In this document: positions 19,182 through 28,483 of the stretch, piece by piece | How the letters are laid out: the number at the start of each line of letters is the position of its first letter | Numbering within the stretch: the stretch's first letter is position 1 | Assembly (NCBI RefSeq): GCF_000733775.1 | Contig: NZ_JPOE01000002.1 | Coordinates: forward strand, 2,480,001-2,544,000 | Direction of reading: 5' to 3' | Origin: Thiomonas sp. FB-Cd | GTDB lineage: Bacteria; Pseudomonadota; Gammaproteobacteria; Burkholderiales; Burkholderiaceae_C | DNA length: 64,000 nt | The notes under the pieces: generated by a model | Database searches by the model: none | Told to the model about the DNA's origin: nothing | The model's input: the letters and a program-made list of their open reading frames with translations, nothing else | Program-made: the position numbers and the translations under genes

Positions 19182-20615
19182 TTAAAGCTTGCCATAGGAA
19201 TGCAAACCGGAAAGGAACATGTTGACGCCGAGGAAGGCGAAGGTCGTCACCAGCAGCCCGGTGAGCGCCCACCACGCCGCCACTTGCCCGCGCAAACCCT
19301 TCATCAGGCGCATGTGCAGCCAGGCTGCGTAGTTCAACCACACGATCAGCGCCCAGGTTTCCTTCGGATCCCAGCTCCAGTATCCACCCCAGGCCTCGGC
19401 AGCCCACATCGCGCCGAGGATCGTGGCGATGGTGAAGAAGGTGAAACCGATGGCGATGGATTTGTAGATGACGTCGTCCATCACCTCAAGCGAGGGCAGA
19501 TGCGAGGCGATGCGCTGGCGGGCGTACAGGATGCCGCCGACGGCCAGCGCCGAGACGCCGGCGAACACCCCCCAATACTCGGAGATGCCGCCCTGGCGAA
19601 ACACCAGGGGCTCGAAGAACATCACGAAGCCCAGCACCCACAGCGGACCGAGCTTCCACAACGAGGTTTCCTGCGCATGGGCCTTGATGAGATAGGCAAA
19701 GCCCACCATCGCAGCGATGGCAAACGTGCCGTACCCGATGAAATTCGCGGGTACGTGCAGCTTCATCCACCAGCTTTGCAGCGACGGCACCAGCGGCTGG
19801 ATTTCATAGGCGCCCTGCACCATGCTGTACCACAGCAGAAAAACCACGGCGGCACTGACCACCAGCATGGCGAAAGCGCCCATGCTGCGCGTCTTGTAGC
19901 GGTGCTCCAGGTACAGGTACAGCGTCGTGGTGAGCCACGAGAACAGCACGAACACTTCATACAGGTTGGACAGCGGAATATGACCGACGTCCGGGCCGAC
20001 CAAATAGCTCTCAAACCAGCGCATCATGGTGCCCACGAGCGCCATGGTCACGCCGATCCAGGCCAGACGCGATGCGAAGAGCTGCGGGAAATTCGACTGC
20101 CAGCCACGGTCATTGCGAATCATCGCGCCGCCACCCGCAATGGCACCACCCGCTGTGACCTGCGCCGGACCGGTGAACATCCCGACCCAGTAGCTGGCCG
20201 TGCTGAGGAAGAACAGGAAGGCCATCCACATGATGGCGGTCTGACTGGAGAGGAAGAATTTGAGGACGAAGTCCTGCTCGCCGCGAGCCAATACCGGCAC
20301 GCCGTTCGGTCCGTAGTACTGCCAGATGCCGAACAGGGACAAGGCGGCCACGGCGATCGCCAGGTTCTTGATCGCGGTCCAGCCCCAGCCAAGAAACAGC
20401 AATGCGGTCGTTGCGCCAAGGAAAATGAGCTTGACGTAATAGCCCATGTTCTGCCCGTACTGGCTCAGCACGGTCACGTCACCGGCCAAAATGAGCGCAA
20501 GGAAAATCCAGTCGTAAACCGACCGGCGCCGCAGGTAGGCCATCGGGCCGGTGTGCTTCACATCGTGAGGCGCCGGCTTGAGCCCTAACGTGTGGGATTT
20601 GCTCGTAAGTTCCAT
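19182..20615 (-). CDS. ccsB: System II cytochrome c biogenesis protein CcsB (CcsA/ResC type, tryptophan-rich)
   Basis: Inner membrane heme exporter and half of the heme lyase that attaches heme to apocytochromes c. The 477-residue polytopic protein carries the WWD/CcsA domain motif WAAEAWGGYWSWDPKETWAL followed by VWLNYAAWLHMRL, and conserved histidine regions (WWMKLHVPANFIGYGTFAIA). It starts 12 bp after the resB stop. Naming of the two subunits varies (CcsA/ResC versus CcsB). Confidence 0.93.
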   Translation of the reverse strand: MELTSKSHTLGLKPAPHDVKHTGPMAYLRRRSVYDWIFLALILAGDVTVLSQYGQNMGYYVKLIFLGATTALLFLGWGWTAIKNLAIAVAALSLFGIWQYYGPNGVPVLARGEQDFVLKFFLSSQTAIMWMAFLFFLSTASYWVGMFTGPAQVTAGGAIAGGGAMIRNDRGWQSNFPQLFASRLAWIGVTMALVGTMMRWFESYLVGPDVGHIPLSNLYEVFVLFSWLTTTLYLYLEHRYKTRSMGAFAMLVVSAAVVFLLWYSMVQGAYEIQPLVPSLQSWWMKLHVPANFIGYGTFAIAAMVGFAYLIKAHAQETSLWKLGPLWVLGFVMFFEPLVFRQGGISEYWGVFAGVSALAVGGILYARQRIASHLPSLEVMDDVIYKSIAIGFTFFTIATILGAMWAAEAWGGYWSWDPKETWALIVWLNYAAWLHMRLMKGLRGQVAAWWALTGLLVTTFAFLGVNMFLSGLHSYGKL

Positions 20616-20627
20616 GGCGAAAGCCTT

Positions 20628-22817
20628 TCAGGTTTGATCCGGACCCGGCGATGCTGATGCCGGCGCTTGTGATCCTACGCCCAGGGTGGCGGTGCGCAGG
20701 GTTTCAAATTCTTTCTCGAAATCGAGCGTGCGGCGGTTGGTGCTCATGGCCATGAGGGTCCTGCTGCCCGAGGCGCCGCTGTCGCGCACGACAAACCATG
20801 CGCGGCGCTCGCGGATGTAGAGCATGGCGAACACGCCGAGGATGAGCAGGATGGCGCCCAGATACACGATGGTCTTGCCCGGTGCGCGCGCCACCTGGAA
20901 AATGCTCGCCTGAACCTGCTTGAAGTCCGTGGGTTGCAGGTACAGGGGCGCGGGGTAAAAGGTCGAATCCGACAGGGCCAGCACCGCGGCGTTGAAAAAG
21001 CGCGTGTTGGCAGGGCTGTCGACGGCCGCCGGCAGGCCCGCCTGAACCCGAGAGACCTGCCAGAGCTGCCACAGCGTGCCGTTGAGCACACGGATAAAGA
21101 CATCCGATGCCTTGGCCAACTGATCCTTGGGCACGTTGCGCTCGAGGAACTCGGCCAATGCGGGCAGACCACCAGGCGCCTTCACGAGGGGCGCACCACT
21201 CTTGGGGTCGCGCGGGATGTCGCCGGCGAAGATGTCCAGCGTGCGCCCCGCCGTGTCCTTGAGCTGGTTGACCAGCGTGGGGGATGCGTCAGCCGGCAAG
21301 GAATCCTTCACATACGCATCCACGGCCTGCTGGCGGGCGGCCGGGTTGTCCAATGCCGCGCGAAACCGCATCCACCCGTCGATCGAGTCCTTGGAGTCGG
21401 CTGGCATGCGCAGGTAGTGATACGCACCACCGAGTTCGCTGCGCTCGCCGGCGAGAAACATCTTCATGCCATCGAGTTCGACAGGAAGCATGTAGTTAAA
21501 GAACTCGTGGGCCTGGCCCGCTGCATCGCGCAGCTTGTAGATCACGGCAGGGCCAACGTTCGTGAGCTTGGTGGTCTGGTTGCGCTTGACTGCAGCCCCC
21601 AGGTGCTGGTCGAACTTCTGCATGAGGTCCGTCTTGGGGGGCGTCCTGCCATCTTGTTGGGCAGCACTCATGTTCTCCACGTTCATCAGGCGAAAGCCCG
21701 TGATCTCCAGCCGCAGGGCCTGCTGGCCGTTGGTCAGCTGGCGCGAGCTGCCGACATCACCGTCAAGCGTGAACGCCTTGTCACCTGGCCCCTGCATCGG
21801 CCAGGCCTTGAACTGCAAATGCGAGCCGCCATCATCGAATCCGGACTGGAACACGGTCACGCCGTCGTAGGTCAGCGGTTCGTTGACCTTGATCGTGGCC
21901 GGAAAGGTCTTGCCGGTCTTGCGATCGGTGATCTCCACGTTGCTGGCGAACAAGCGAGGCATGCCGGTGGAGTAAAAATCCACCACAAACTTCTTCAACG
22001 TGATGCTGAAGGGCAACGGCTGCAGCACGGATCCATCCCCGATCGTGAGAATCGCCATGTTGGAGCTGCCACCCTCGGGAATGGACAGGTTGCCGCGGTA
22101 GGTCGGGTTGCGCACGGAAAGAATGTTCTGCTTGGGAACCTGGGAGATTTCCATGTTCGTCTTCAGCACATGCTTGCCCAGCAGCAGCATCTGCAGCTTG
22201 ATCATCATGTCGCCGTCGAGCAGGCCCCCGACGCAGATGAGCACGAACGCGCTATGCGCAAGGATGTAGCCGATGCGGTTGAGCCCGCCCGTCTTGGCCG
22301 CCACCATGGTGGCGCCCTGCGGGTCGCTCTCCACGGGCTGCACTTTCACGGCGTAGCCATGGCCCTTGAGCTCGCTCACGATGTGCGCCACGGTGGTCTC
22401 GCGCGACGTCAACTGCTCCACCTCGGCCTTGTCATGGAACGAGCGCAGCCCCTGCTCACGGATATTGGCCTTGAAGCTCTTGAGGTCGACGATGATCTTG
22501 GGCGTGTTGCGCGTCAGACACAGCGTGGTGGACACCACAAGGAAAGCCATGATCAGCAGGAACCACCACGAGCTGTACACGTTGAACAGATCGATGCGAT
22601 GGAACACGGCCGTCCAGAACGGACCGAACTGGTCCACATAGTTGCTCAGCGCCTCGCCTTGCTGCAGCACGGTGCCGATGATGCTGGCGATGGCCACGAT
22701 CACCAGAAGGGAAATCGCAAAACGCATGGACGACAGCAATTCGACCAGGCTGCGCCAAGCGCGGGAGCCGCGGCGCAACTGCAAACCGGAGGTGCTGAGG
22801 TTGGAAATGGAAGACAT
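20628..22817 (-). CDS. resB: Cytochrome c biogenesis protein ResB (Ccs1)
   Basis: Partner of CcsB in system II heme attachment. It is 729 residues with three N-terminal membrane helices (FAISLLVIVAIASIIGTVLQ, WWFLLIMAFLVVSTTLCLTR, IGYILAHSAFVLICVGGLLD), a long periplasmic domain and a last helix (IVYLGAILLILGVFAMLYIR). The motif GEALSNYVDQFGPFW after helix 1 is typical. Betaproteobacterial ResB proteins of this length are usual. Confidence 0.93.
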   Translation of the reverse strand: MSSISNLSTSGLQLRRGSRAWRSLVELLSSMRFAISLLVIVAIASIIGTVLQQGEALSNYVDQFGPFWTAVFHRIDLFNVYSSWWFLLIMAFLVVSTTLCLTRNTPKIIVDLKSFKANIREQGLRSFHDKAEVEQLTSRETTVAHIVSELKGHGYAVKVQPVESDPQGATMVAAKTGGLNRIGYILAHSAFVLICVGGLLDGDMMIKLQMLLLGKHVLKTNMEISQVPKQNILSVRNPTYRGNLSIPEGGSSNMAILTIGDGSVLQPLPFSITLKKFVVDFYSTGMPRLFASNVEITDRKTGKTFPATIKVNEPLTYDGVTVFQSGFDDGGSHLQFKAWPMQGPGDKAFTLDGDVGSSRQLTNGQQALRLEITGFRLMNVENMSAAQQDGRTPPKTDLMQKFDQHLGAAVKRNQTTKLTNVGPAVIYKLRDAAGQAHEFFNYMLPVELDGMKMFLAGERSELGGAYHYLRMPADSKDSIDGWMRFRAALDNPAARQQAVDAYVKDSLPADASPTLVNQLKDTAGRTLDIFAGDIPRDPKSGAPLVKAPGGLPALAEFLERNVPKDQLAKASDVFIRVLNGTLWQLWQVSRVQAGLPAAVDSPANTRFFNAAVLALSDSTFYPAPLYLQPTDFKQVQASIFQVARAPGKTIVYLGAILLILGVFAMLYIRERRAWFVVRDSGASGSRTLMAMSTNRRTLDFEKEFETLRTATLGVGSQAPASASPGPDQT

Positions 22818-23100
22818 GTGATGCCGATCAGATGCCGGGGCTGAGCCGGTCGGGTGTGGCTGTACGGGTGCTGGTCGCGCGCGCGCAGTTTGCGCGGGCG
22901 ACCGCAGCCGCTTTTAAGCCCTTTTCATGCCTGTTGCCGGGCCATACACCAGGGTGTAGGGAAACGCCACCCTTGCTGCCTCGGCGCACAAGGCGATTGG
23001 AGCGTCGCAATATAGCAAAATCCCAGATTCCAGGCCTAGCCAAGTCCGCAGTCGATTTGTGGAAATCCATCATGCATGGAGCGATCTCCGCGCAAATCGT

Positions 23101-23811
23101 TCACCGCAAACCTGCAACAAAATCTGACACATCACGAATCTGACGGTCGCTCATGCGCGAAGCGATGTCGTGCATGGGCGTGAAATCGCCGCGTGCTCCG
23201 GTACGAAACGCATGCAGCTGCGCCTCGATGTAGGCCGACCACTGCCCAGCCAGACGCGGGTACTGAGGCGGCATGCCCAGCCCACCGGGTCCATGGCAGG
23301 CAGCGCAGGCAGGCACCTGACGGTCGGCGATGCCCCCGCGCCAGATCTGCATGCCAATCTTGGCCCACTTCGCGTTGGAGGCGATGGCAGGCTTGATGGG
23401 TTGACGGCTGTAGTATGCGGCAAGATCATGCATGTCCTGCGGCGACAGCGCCATGGCAATGCCATTCATGATGGCGTTCACACGCTCGGGCTTTTTGCCC
23501 GGCGCAGCCTTGAATCGCATCAGTTCCTGAGCAATGTACTCCTGGCCCTGCTGCGCCAGCTTCGGGAACTGCGCGCTTGTCGCATTGCCGTCCAGCCCAT
23601 GGCATGCGGCGCACGTCTGAGCCAGTTGCCTGCCGTGAGCGATTTGCGCAGCAGTCGGCGCCGCAGCCGAGACCTCGAAGCTCGGTGCTGCCGGGGTGGC
23701 CCCCTGCGCCGCGCTCGCCGGCCCCCCTGTGGTCGATGCAAGCGCCAGGGCTCCAAGCGCGGCCCGAAGGGGCCTGCGCCAGCGTTGGGCAAAAGTCGGA
23801 AGGATGCGCAT
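23101..23811 (-). CDS. Diheme cytochrome c4
   Basis: Periplasmic two-heme electron carrier. With the ATG at 23811 (MRILPTFAQ) the precursor is 236 residues: signal peptide to about residue 36, then two CXXCH heme sites, CAACH at about 67-71 and 169-173, each followed by a Met-ligand half (MALSPQDMHDLAAYYSRQ; FTPMHDIASRMSDRQIRDVS). An ATG at 23832 is an alternative start. The gene lies upstream of resB-ccsB, the machinery that would mature it, with a 283-bp gap in which no feature is obvious. Confidence 0.93.
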   Translation of the reverse strand: MRILPTFAQRWRRPLRAALGALALASTTGGPASAAQGATPAAPSFEVSAAAPTAAQIAHGRQLAQTCAACHGLDGNATSAQFPKLAQQGQEYIAQELMRFKAAPGKKPERVNAIMNGIAMALSPQDMHDLAAYYSRQPIKPAIASNAKWAKIGMQIWRGGIADRQVPACAACHGPGGLGMPPQYPRLAGQWSAYIEAQLHAFRTGARGDFTPMHDIASRMSDRQIRDVSDFVAGLR

Positions 23812-23882
23812 ACCTTTGTCGTCTGGCAGCATGGAGATTCAAGCAGGGGAATAAGATGCCGCATGCTAACGATGTATAAGTC

Positions 23883-24626
23883 ATGACGAATATAGGGAAT
23901 TCCAGCACACCCGCTGCCAAACGCGCGGCCGATACCAGCCCGCTGCTGCAGTCAGCGCGGTTTTTCACCACGGCTGCCCAGTTCGATCAGCTCCCGGCGA
24001 GCGACTGGCCGGAGGTGGCTTTCGTCGGACGATCCAACGCTGGCAAGTCCACGGCCATCAACGTCCTGTGCGGCCAGCGCCGGTTGGCCTTTTCCTCCAA
24101 GACACCTGGGCGCACCCAACACATCAACCTGTTCAGCGTGGGTCTGGGCGGCGCCACGACCGGACTGCTCGCTGACCTGCCAGGCTATGGCTACGCCTCG
24201 GTGCCGCTGGCCACCAAGCAGCGCTGGGAGCGCTTTATCGCCCAATACCTGACTCAGCGCACGCAGCTCGTGGGCCTGATCCTCATCGCCGACAGCCGGC
24301 ACGGACTCACGCCGCTGGACTGGACGCTCCTGAGTTACTCGGCGCCAGCCGCGTTGCCTGTGCACGTGCTGCTGACCAAGGCCGACAAACTCACGCGCAG
24401 CCAGCAGCATGCTCAGGCGCAGGCCGTGCGTGACGACCTGCAGCGCAATGGCGCGCGCGCAGGCCTGATGGCACCCACCTCGGTCCAGATGTTCTCGGCC
24501 ACCAAACGACAAGGCCTGCTCGAAGCCAGCCAGTTGCTCGAGGAGTGGCTGCAAACGCGAGGACTCGGCGCAGACGAACCCGTTGCCTCCACCTCCCCGA
24601 GCGCGCCGCAGCCCAAGCACGAATGA
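23883..24626 (+). CDS. engB: Ribosome biogenesis GTP-binding protein EngB (YsxC/YihA)
   Basis: TRAFAC GTPase needed for large ribosomal subunit assembly. G motifs: G1 GRSNAGKST, G2 region SSKTPGRTQHINLF, G3 DLPGYGYA, G4 TKADKL. At 247 residues it has short Ala/Ser-rich extensions at both ends compared with the roughly 210-residue core. It is divergent from cytochrome c4 with a 71-bp gap and converges on the patatin gene. Confidence 0.95.
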   Translation: MTNIGNSSTPAAKRAADTSPLLQSARFFTTAAQFDQLPASDWPEVAFVGRSNAGKSTAINVLCGQRRLAFSSKTPGRTQHINLFSVGLGGATTGLLADLPGYGYASVPLATKQRWERFIAQYLTQRTQLVGLILIADSRHGLTPLDWTLLSYSAPAALPVHVLLTKADKLTRSQQHAQAQAVRDDLQRNGARAGLMAPTSVQMFSATKRQGLLEASQLLEEWLQTRGLGADEPVASTSPSAPQPKHE

Positions 24627-24645
24627 GGCCCCGCGCGGCAGGCGT

Positions 24646-26937
24646 TCAGGGCCGGCCCAGCATCAAGTAGTAGTTCACCACCTGTCCAGGCGCCTTGCCG
24701 ATCCCGAAGTACACCGGCCCCAGCGGCGTGTCGGCCCCCAGGTACAAGGCGATGCTGGAGCGCAAGTCCCCCAGGGATATCTGGTCCCGGCTGGCCCAGG
24801 CGTTGCCACGTTCCAGATTCAACCCGGCATAGGTGGCGCCACCGAACAGGCCCGCCGTTGTCAACTCGGTGCGCAGGCCCAGCCGGAAATAGGCCAGGTA
24901 GTTACCGATGATCTGGCCTTCGCGAAAACCCGACAGCAGGTCGAACCCGCCCAGCGCAAAATAGTTGTAGCCGGTGCCGGAGATATCGCGAAAGCTTGCC
25001 AGCCGCGCAGCCGCCTCGACCGTCTGCCGACCGAAGCTGTGGTTCGCTTGGCCTGACAGGTCGATGCGCACATAGTTGGCCGCGCTGCCGAGCTTGCGGT
25101 CGGCACTGAACGTCTCAAGTCGGGCGCGCCAGCCCTCGCGCGGGAAATAGGCGTGGTCAAGCCTGTCGAACGTCGCCACGGCGCGTACCCCGGCCTCGCG
25201 CACGCTGCCACCAAGGTCAGAGGCCCCCAGAATCGTGTTCGCCGCGATCTGCGCCACGCTGTAGCCCAAGCGCAGCTCGCCATAATCAGCCACGGGCATG
25301 CCCAGATCCAGCCCCACGCGTGACGTGGTCAGCCGGTAGCGGTCGATGGGCTGGCTGCCCCGGTACATGTCGATCGGCCGCGAATCCACATCCAGATAGG
25401 GGGCCAGGAACAGCGTGTCCGTCGCATTGACCGGCTGGTACAGCTCTGACAGCCACCGGTTCTCCCAGCCCAGCTGGAGGAAGTTGCGCCACTCCCCGCC
25501 CAGGCTGTTGAGCCAGGGGCGGCGCTGGTCGAGCGTCAACTCGAAGCGGGTCTGATTGCGCAGATCGGTGTAGAGCCCCAGGCCGAATCGCAGGAAATTG
25601 GGACCCCATGGCTTGTCGGCCACGTGATAGACCAGCGCGTCGCCATCACCTTCGCGGACCAAGCGATAGTCGACGCGGGAAAAGTCGCCCATACCGGCAA
25701 GGAAATCGAGGTCTCGGTGCACGTCGGCGTAATGCAGGGGTTCACCCGCCTTCTGCTCCAGGTTGTCCTCGAGCGTGGCCGCAGGCGCCCACGCCGAACC
25801 CTCCACGCGCACGGCCTTCAGCGGGCGATCGGACAACCCGGCCACCAGCTGCTGCGCCCGCGTGTCCACACGAATGCGCCATGCAAGGTAGGCCTGCGGC
25901 GACAGCGCGTAGCGGGCCAGCCGCGGCGCGGCCGCCATGGTGGCCGCATAGCCCTGGCGCAGTGCCTGCTCGCCCTTGTCGAAGTCCAGCGAGGAAATCC
26001 CATCCAGATTGGGGTCGATCAGCACGTCCGCCGGCGTCAAGGTGGCGAGCTGCGCGTTCACGTTCTGCTCCATCAGGATGCTGATCATCTGCCCTGTCAC
26101 GCCCACGATGCTGCCAAGCTCCTTGCGCGAGGCCAGCGGGGTCGAGATATTGACCGCGATCACGACCTGCGCACCCATGGCGCGGGCCACGTCGATGGGC
26201 ATGTTGTCCACCAGCCCGCCGTCGCCGAGCAACGCCCCGTGCACCTCAATGGGTGGAAACAAGCCCGGCACCGACATGCTGGCACGCAGCGCTGCAGCAA
26301 GATCGCCCTGCTGCAGAACCACTTTCTTGCCGTCGACCATATTCGTGGCCACCGCGCGAAACGCAATGGGAAGCGCCGCAAAATCAGCTACCGCGCGGGT
26401 CTGCAACGTGAGGTTGGTCAGAACCGTCTCGAGCGCGGTGCTGTTGACCGCAGCGTCGGGCAGGCTGAGTTGTCCGTGTTCGTTGATACCGAGTTCGATC
26501 CCTCCCGGGACGCGCATGTCATCCACTTTGCGCTGAAAATCCAGGCCCGCGCGCGGCGGGCGGCCGCGGAACACGGCATTCCAGTCCAACCCGGCCACCT
26601 GCTGGCGCAGCACGGCCAGCGGGACCCCTGCCGCGTACAAGCCGCCAATGATGGCGCCCATGCTGGTGCCGGCGATGCAATCCACGGGCACGCGCATGTC
26701 CCGCAGCGCCATCAGCACACCAATGTGCGCCAATCCCCGAGCGCCACCGCCGGAAAGCGCAAGGCAGATGCGAGGCTCGGCCTGCGCACCAGCGATCCCG
26801 GGCATGACGCGCTCAGCTGACGCGCGCGTAGCAGGCGCTGCCAGCCCGCCTTGTGCATGGGCGGGATGCCTTGCCACGCCGGCGAGGACGATGGCCCCAA
26901 GCAGGAAACACCGGGTGATGAGTCGAGACATGCGCAT
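24646..26937 (-). CDS. Patatin-like phospholipase with C-terminal Omp85 beta-barrel (type Vd autotransporter, PlpD/FplA-like)
   Basis: Secreted or surface-held lipid hydrolase fused to its own outer membrane translocator. The 763-residue protein begins with a signal peptide (ITRCFLLGAIVLAGVARHPAHA). Patatin motifs: oxyanion SGGGARGLAHIGVL (about residues 62-75), nucleophile GTSMG (Ser92) and DGG (about Asp239). A POTRA-like segment (VRVEGSAWAPAATLEDNLE) follows near 375 and a surface-antigen beta barrel from about 450 to the C-terminus (INYYL-type last strand VVNYYLMLGRP). Architecture matches Pseudomonas PlpD. It is convergent with engB. Confidence 0.92.
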   Translation of the reverse strand: MRMSRLITRCFLLGAIVLAGVARHPAHAQGGLAAPATRASAERVMPGIAGAQAEPRICLALSGGGARGLAHIGVLMALRDMRVPVDCIAGTSMGAIIGGLYAAGVPLAVLRQQVAGLDWNAVFRGRPPRAGLDFQRKVDDMRVPGGIELGINEHGQLSLPDAAVNSTALETVLTNLTLQTRAVADFAALPIAFRAVATNMVDGKKVVLQQGDLAAALRASMSVPGLFPPIEVHGALLGDGGLVDNMPIDVARAMGAQVVIAVNISTPLASRKELGSIVGVTGQMISILMEQNVNAQLATLTPADVLIDPNLDGISSLDFDKGEQALRQGYAATMAAAPRLARYALSPQAYLAWRIRVDTRAQQLVAGLSDRPLKAVRVEGSAWAPAATLEDNLEQKAGEPLHYADVHRDLDFLAGMGDFSRVDYRLVREGDGDALVYHVADKPWGPNFLRFGLGLYTDLRNQTRFELTLDQRRPWLNSLGGEWRNFLQLGWENRWLSELYQPVNATDTLFLAPYLDVDSRPIDMYRGSQPIDRYRLTTSRVGLDLGMPVADYGELRLGYSVAQIAANTILGASDLGGSVREAGVRAVATFDRLDHAYFPREGWRARLETFSADRKLGSAANYVRIDLSGQANHSFGRQTVEAAARLASFRDISGTGYNYFALGGFDLLSGFREGQIIGNYLAYFRLGLRTELTTAGLFGGATYAGLNLERGNAWASRDQISLGDLRSSIALYLGADTPLGPVYFGIGKAPGQVVNYYLMLGRP

Positions 26938-27343
26938 GAGCTCAAGCGTACCGAAGGCCCGCGTGGTGCAGTGGATTTCCTTCGCGGCGATCTTGCCTCA
27001 TTCACCCCTTGCGCGCGGTCACACCCGCGGGTCAGACCCTCGGCAAGCGCGCCGATCGCAACATCGCTGTCAGCCCTCGAAGGGCAACGTTGATCGCAGA
27101 CGGGCGCTTCGTCGGCCGCCTCCGAGCCCGGGCTCGGACCGCGGGAAGCGATCGTGTGCCGGCGCCTTCGAACCGCCCCACGCGCTTTGCATGTCAGTCG
27201 CGGAAACTCATCAGACCTTTGAGCCACTGAACACATGCTCGCGCATTCCCCTTCCTCGCCCGGCCCGACGCACAGCGTCGCATAGGCGAAGCCGTCCGGG
27301 CAGGAGGGGGTCAAGCGGGCGGTTTTCGCTTGTTGTTCCTCGC
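26938..27343. other. Intergenic stretch before the TnpB element
   Basis: About 400 bp between the divergent patatin and tnpB genes. No coding frame with family resemblance was seen. It should contain the patatin promoter and the outer part of the left end of the TnpB element, whose exact tip cannot be placed. Confidence 0.4.
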
Positions 27344-27367
27344 CATGCTGGATAAAATACCAGCATG
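27344..27367 (+). repeat. Perfect hairpin at the left end, covering the tnpB start codon
   Basis: CATGCTGG, 8-nt spacer ATAAAATA, CCAGCATG. The ATG inside the right arm (27365-27367) is the tnpB start, and the spacer contains a TAAAAT sequence resembling a -10 box. Left-end hairpins recognised by TnpA are known for this family; the overlap with the start codon could also limit translation. Confidence 0.75.
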
Positions 27368-28438
27368 CAACGGCGCAAAGTCACGCTCAAGCTGTATCCC
27401 AATGCCGCGCAGATGGCGCGGCTGGAGGCGTGGACGCGGCTGCACTGCGAGTTGTACAACGCGGCGCTCGAAGAACGCATCGATGCCTGGCGCAAGGCCG
27501 GCAAGCATGTCTCCTACTACGACCAACAAAACGTCCTACCGCAGATCAAGGCAGATCGGCCTGAGTTCAACGAACTCGGCAGTCATGCCTTGCAGCAGAC
27601 GCTGCGCCGCCTCGACCTGGCCTTCCAGGCGTTCTTTCGCCGGGTCAAAGCCGGGCAGACGCCCGGCTTTCCGCGTTTCAAGGCAGCGAAGCGGTTCTCG
27701 GGCTTCGCGTATCCAGACCCGTCGGGATGGAAGCTCATGCAGCACGGCGGCCGTGGCGCGACGCTGCGTATCGGCAGCGGCGAGGCCGCCATGTCCATCC
27801 GGGCGCGCGGGCGTCACCGCTTCGGGCCGGATGCCAAGCCCAACGACATCACGCTGACGCGCCGCGGCGGCCAGTGGTTCGTGTCGGTGACGCTGCGCGT
27901 GCCGGACGCCGCCTGTGCACGCCAGCGCACCGAGGAGCAGCGCCGGGGTGTGGACTTCGGCGTCACCGACTGGGCCACGTTCGACGATGGACAGACCATC
28001 GCCAACCCGCGCTGGGTGCGCGAGGAACTGCCGCACCTTGCGGCATTGCAGCGCGAACGCGCCAGAAAGCGCAACGGGTCGTTGCGTTTCAAGAGGCTCG
28101 GGCGTCGGATCGCCAAGCTGCACGATCGCATCGGCAATTTGCGCCGGGACTTCGTGCACAAGGAAACGACCAGGATGGTGCAGCAATGCGCAGTGCTGGC
28201 GACGGAGCAACTGGCTCCGAAGACCATGAGTCGCAGCGCCCGAGGTACGGTGGATGCGCCGGGCCGGCGCGTGAGGCAGAAGTCCGGACTCAACCGAGAA
28301 ATGCTCTCGGCAGCGTTCGGCATGGCGCATCAGATGCTCGCGTACAAAGCGGAAGAAGCTGGCACGCGACTGCACCTGAGTAACACGCGCCAACTCAAAC
28401 CGTCGCAGCGCTGCTCAGCCTGTTGGGAGATCGTGCCC
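27365..28438 (+). pseudogene. tnpB: tnpB, N-terminal part (codons 1-358) of an RNA-guided nuclease TnpB/OrfB
   Basis: TnpB is the RuvC-type, RNA-guided nuclease ancestral to Cas12. This fragment has the N-terminal wedge region (VTLKLYPNAAQMARLEAWTR), the RuvC-I aspartate in RRGVDFGVTDWATFDDG (about D197), the RuvC-II glutamate in CAVLATEQLAPKTM (about E281) and the first zinc pair CSAC (C350, C353). It breaks off after EIVP where the GTGCCC duplication begins; the frame then runs into foreign sequence and stops at 28462. The rest lies at 36704-36910, and the join restores a 424-residue protein in frame. Confidence 0.88.
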
Positions 28439-28483
28439 CCCGACTTCGTAAAGATTCGGTGATGACGTCGGCAGCCGTTACCG

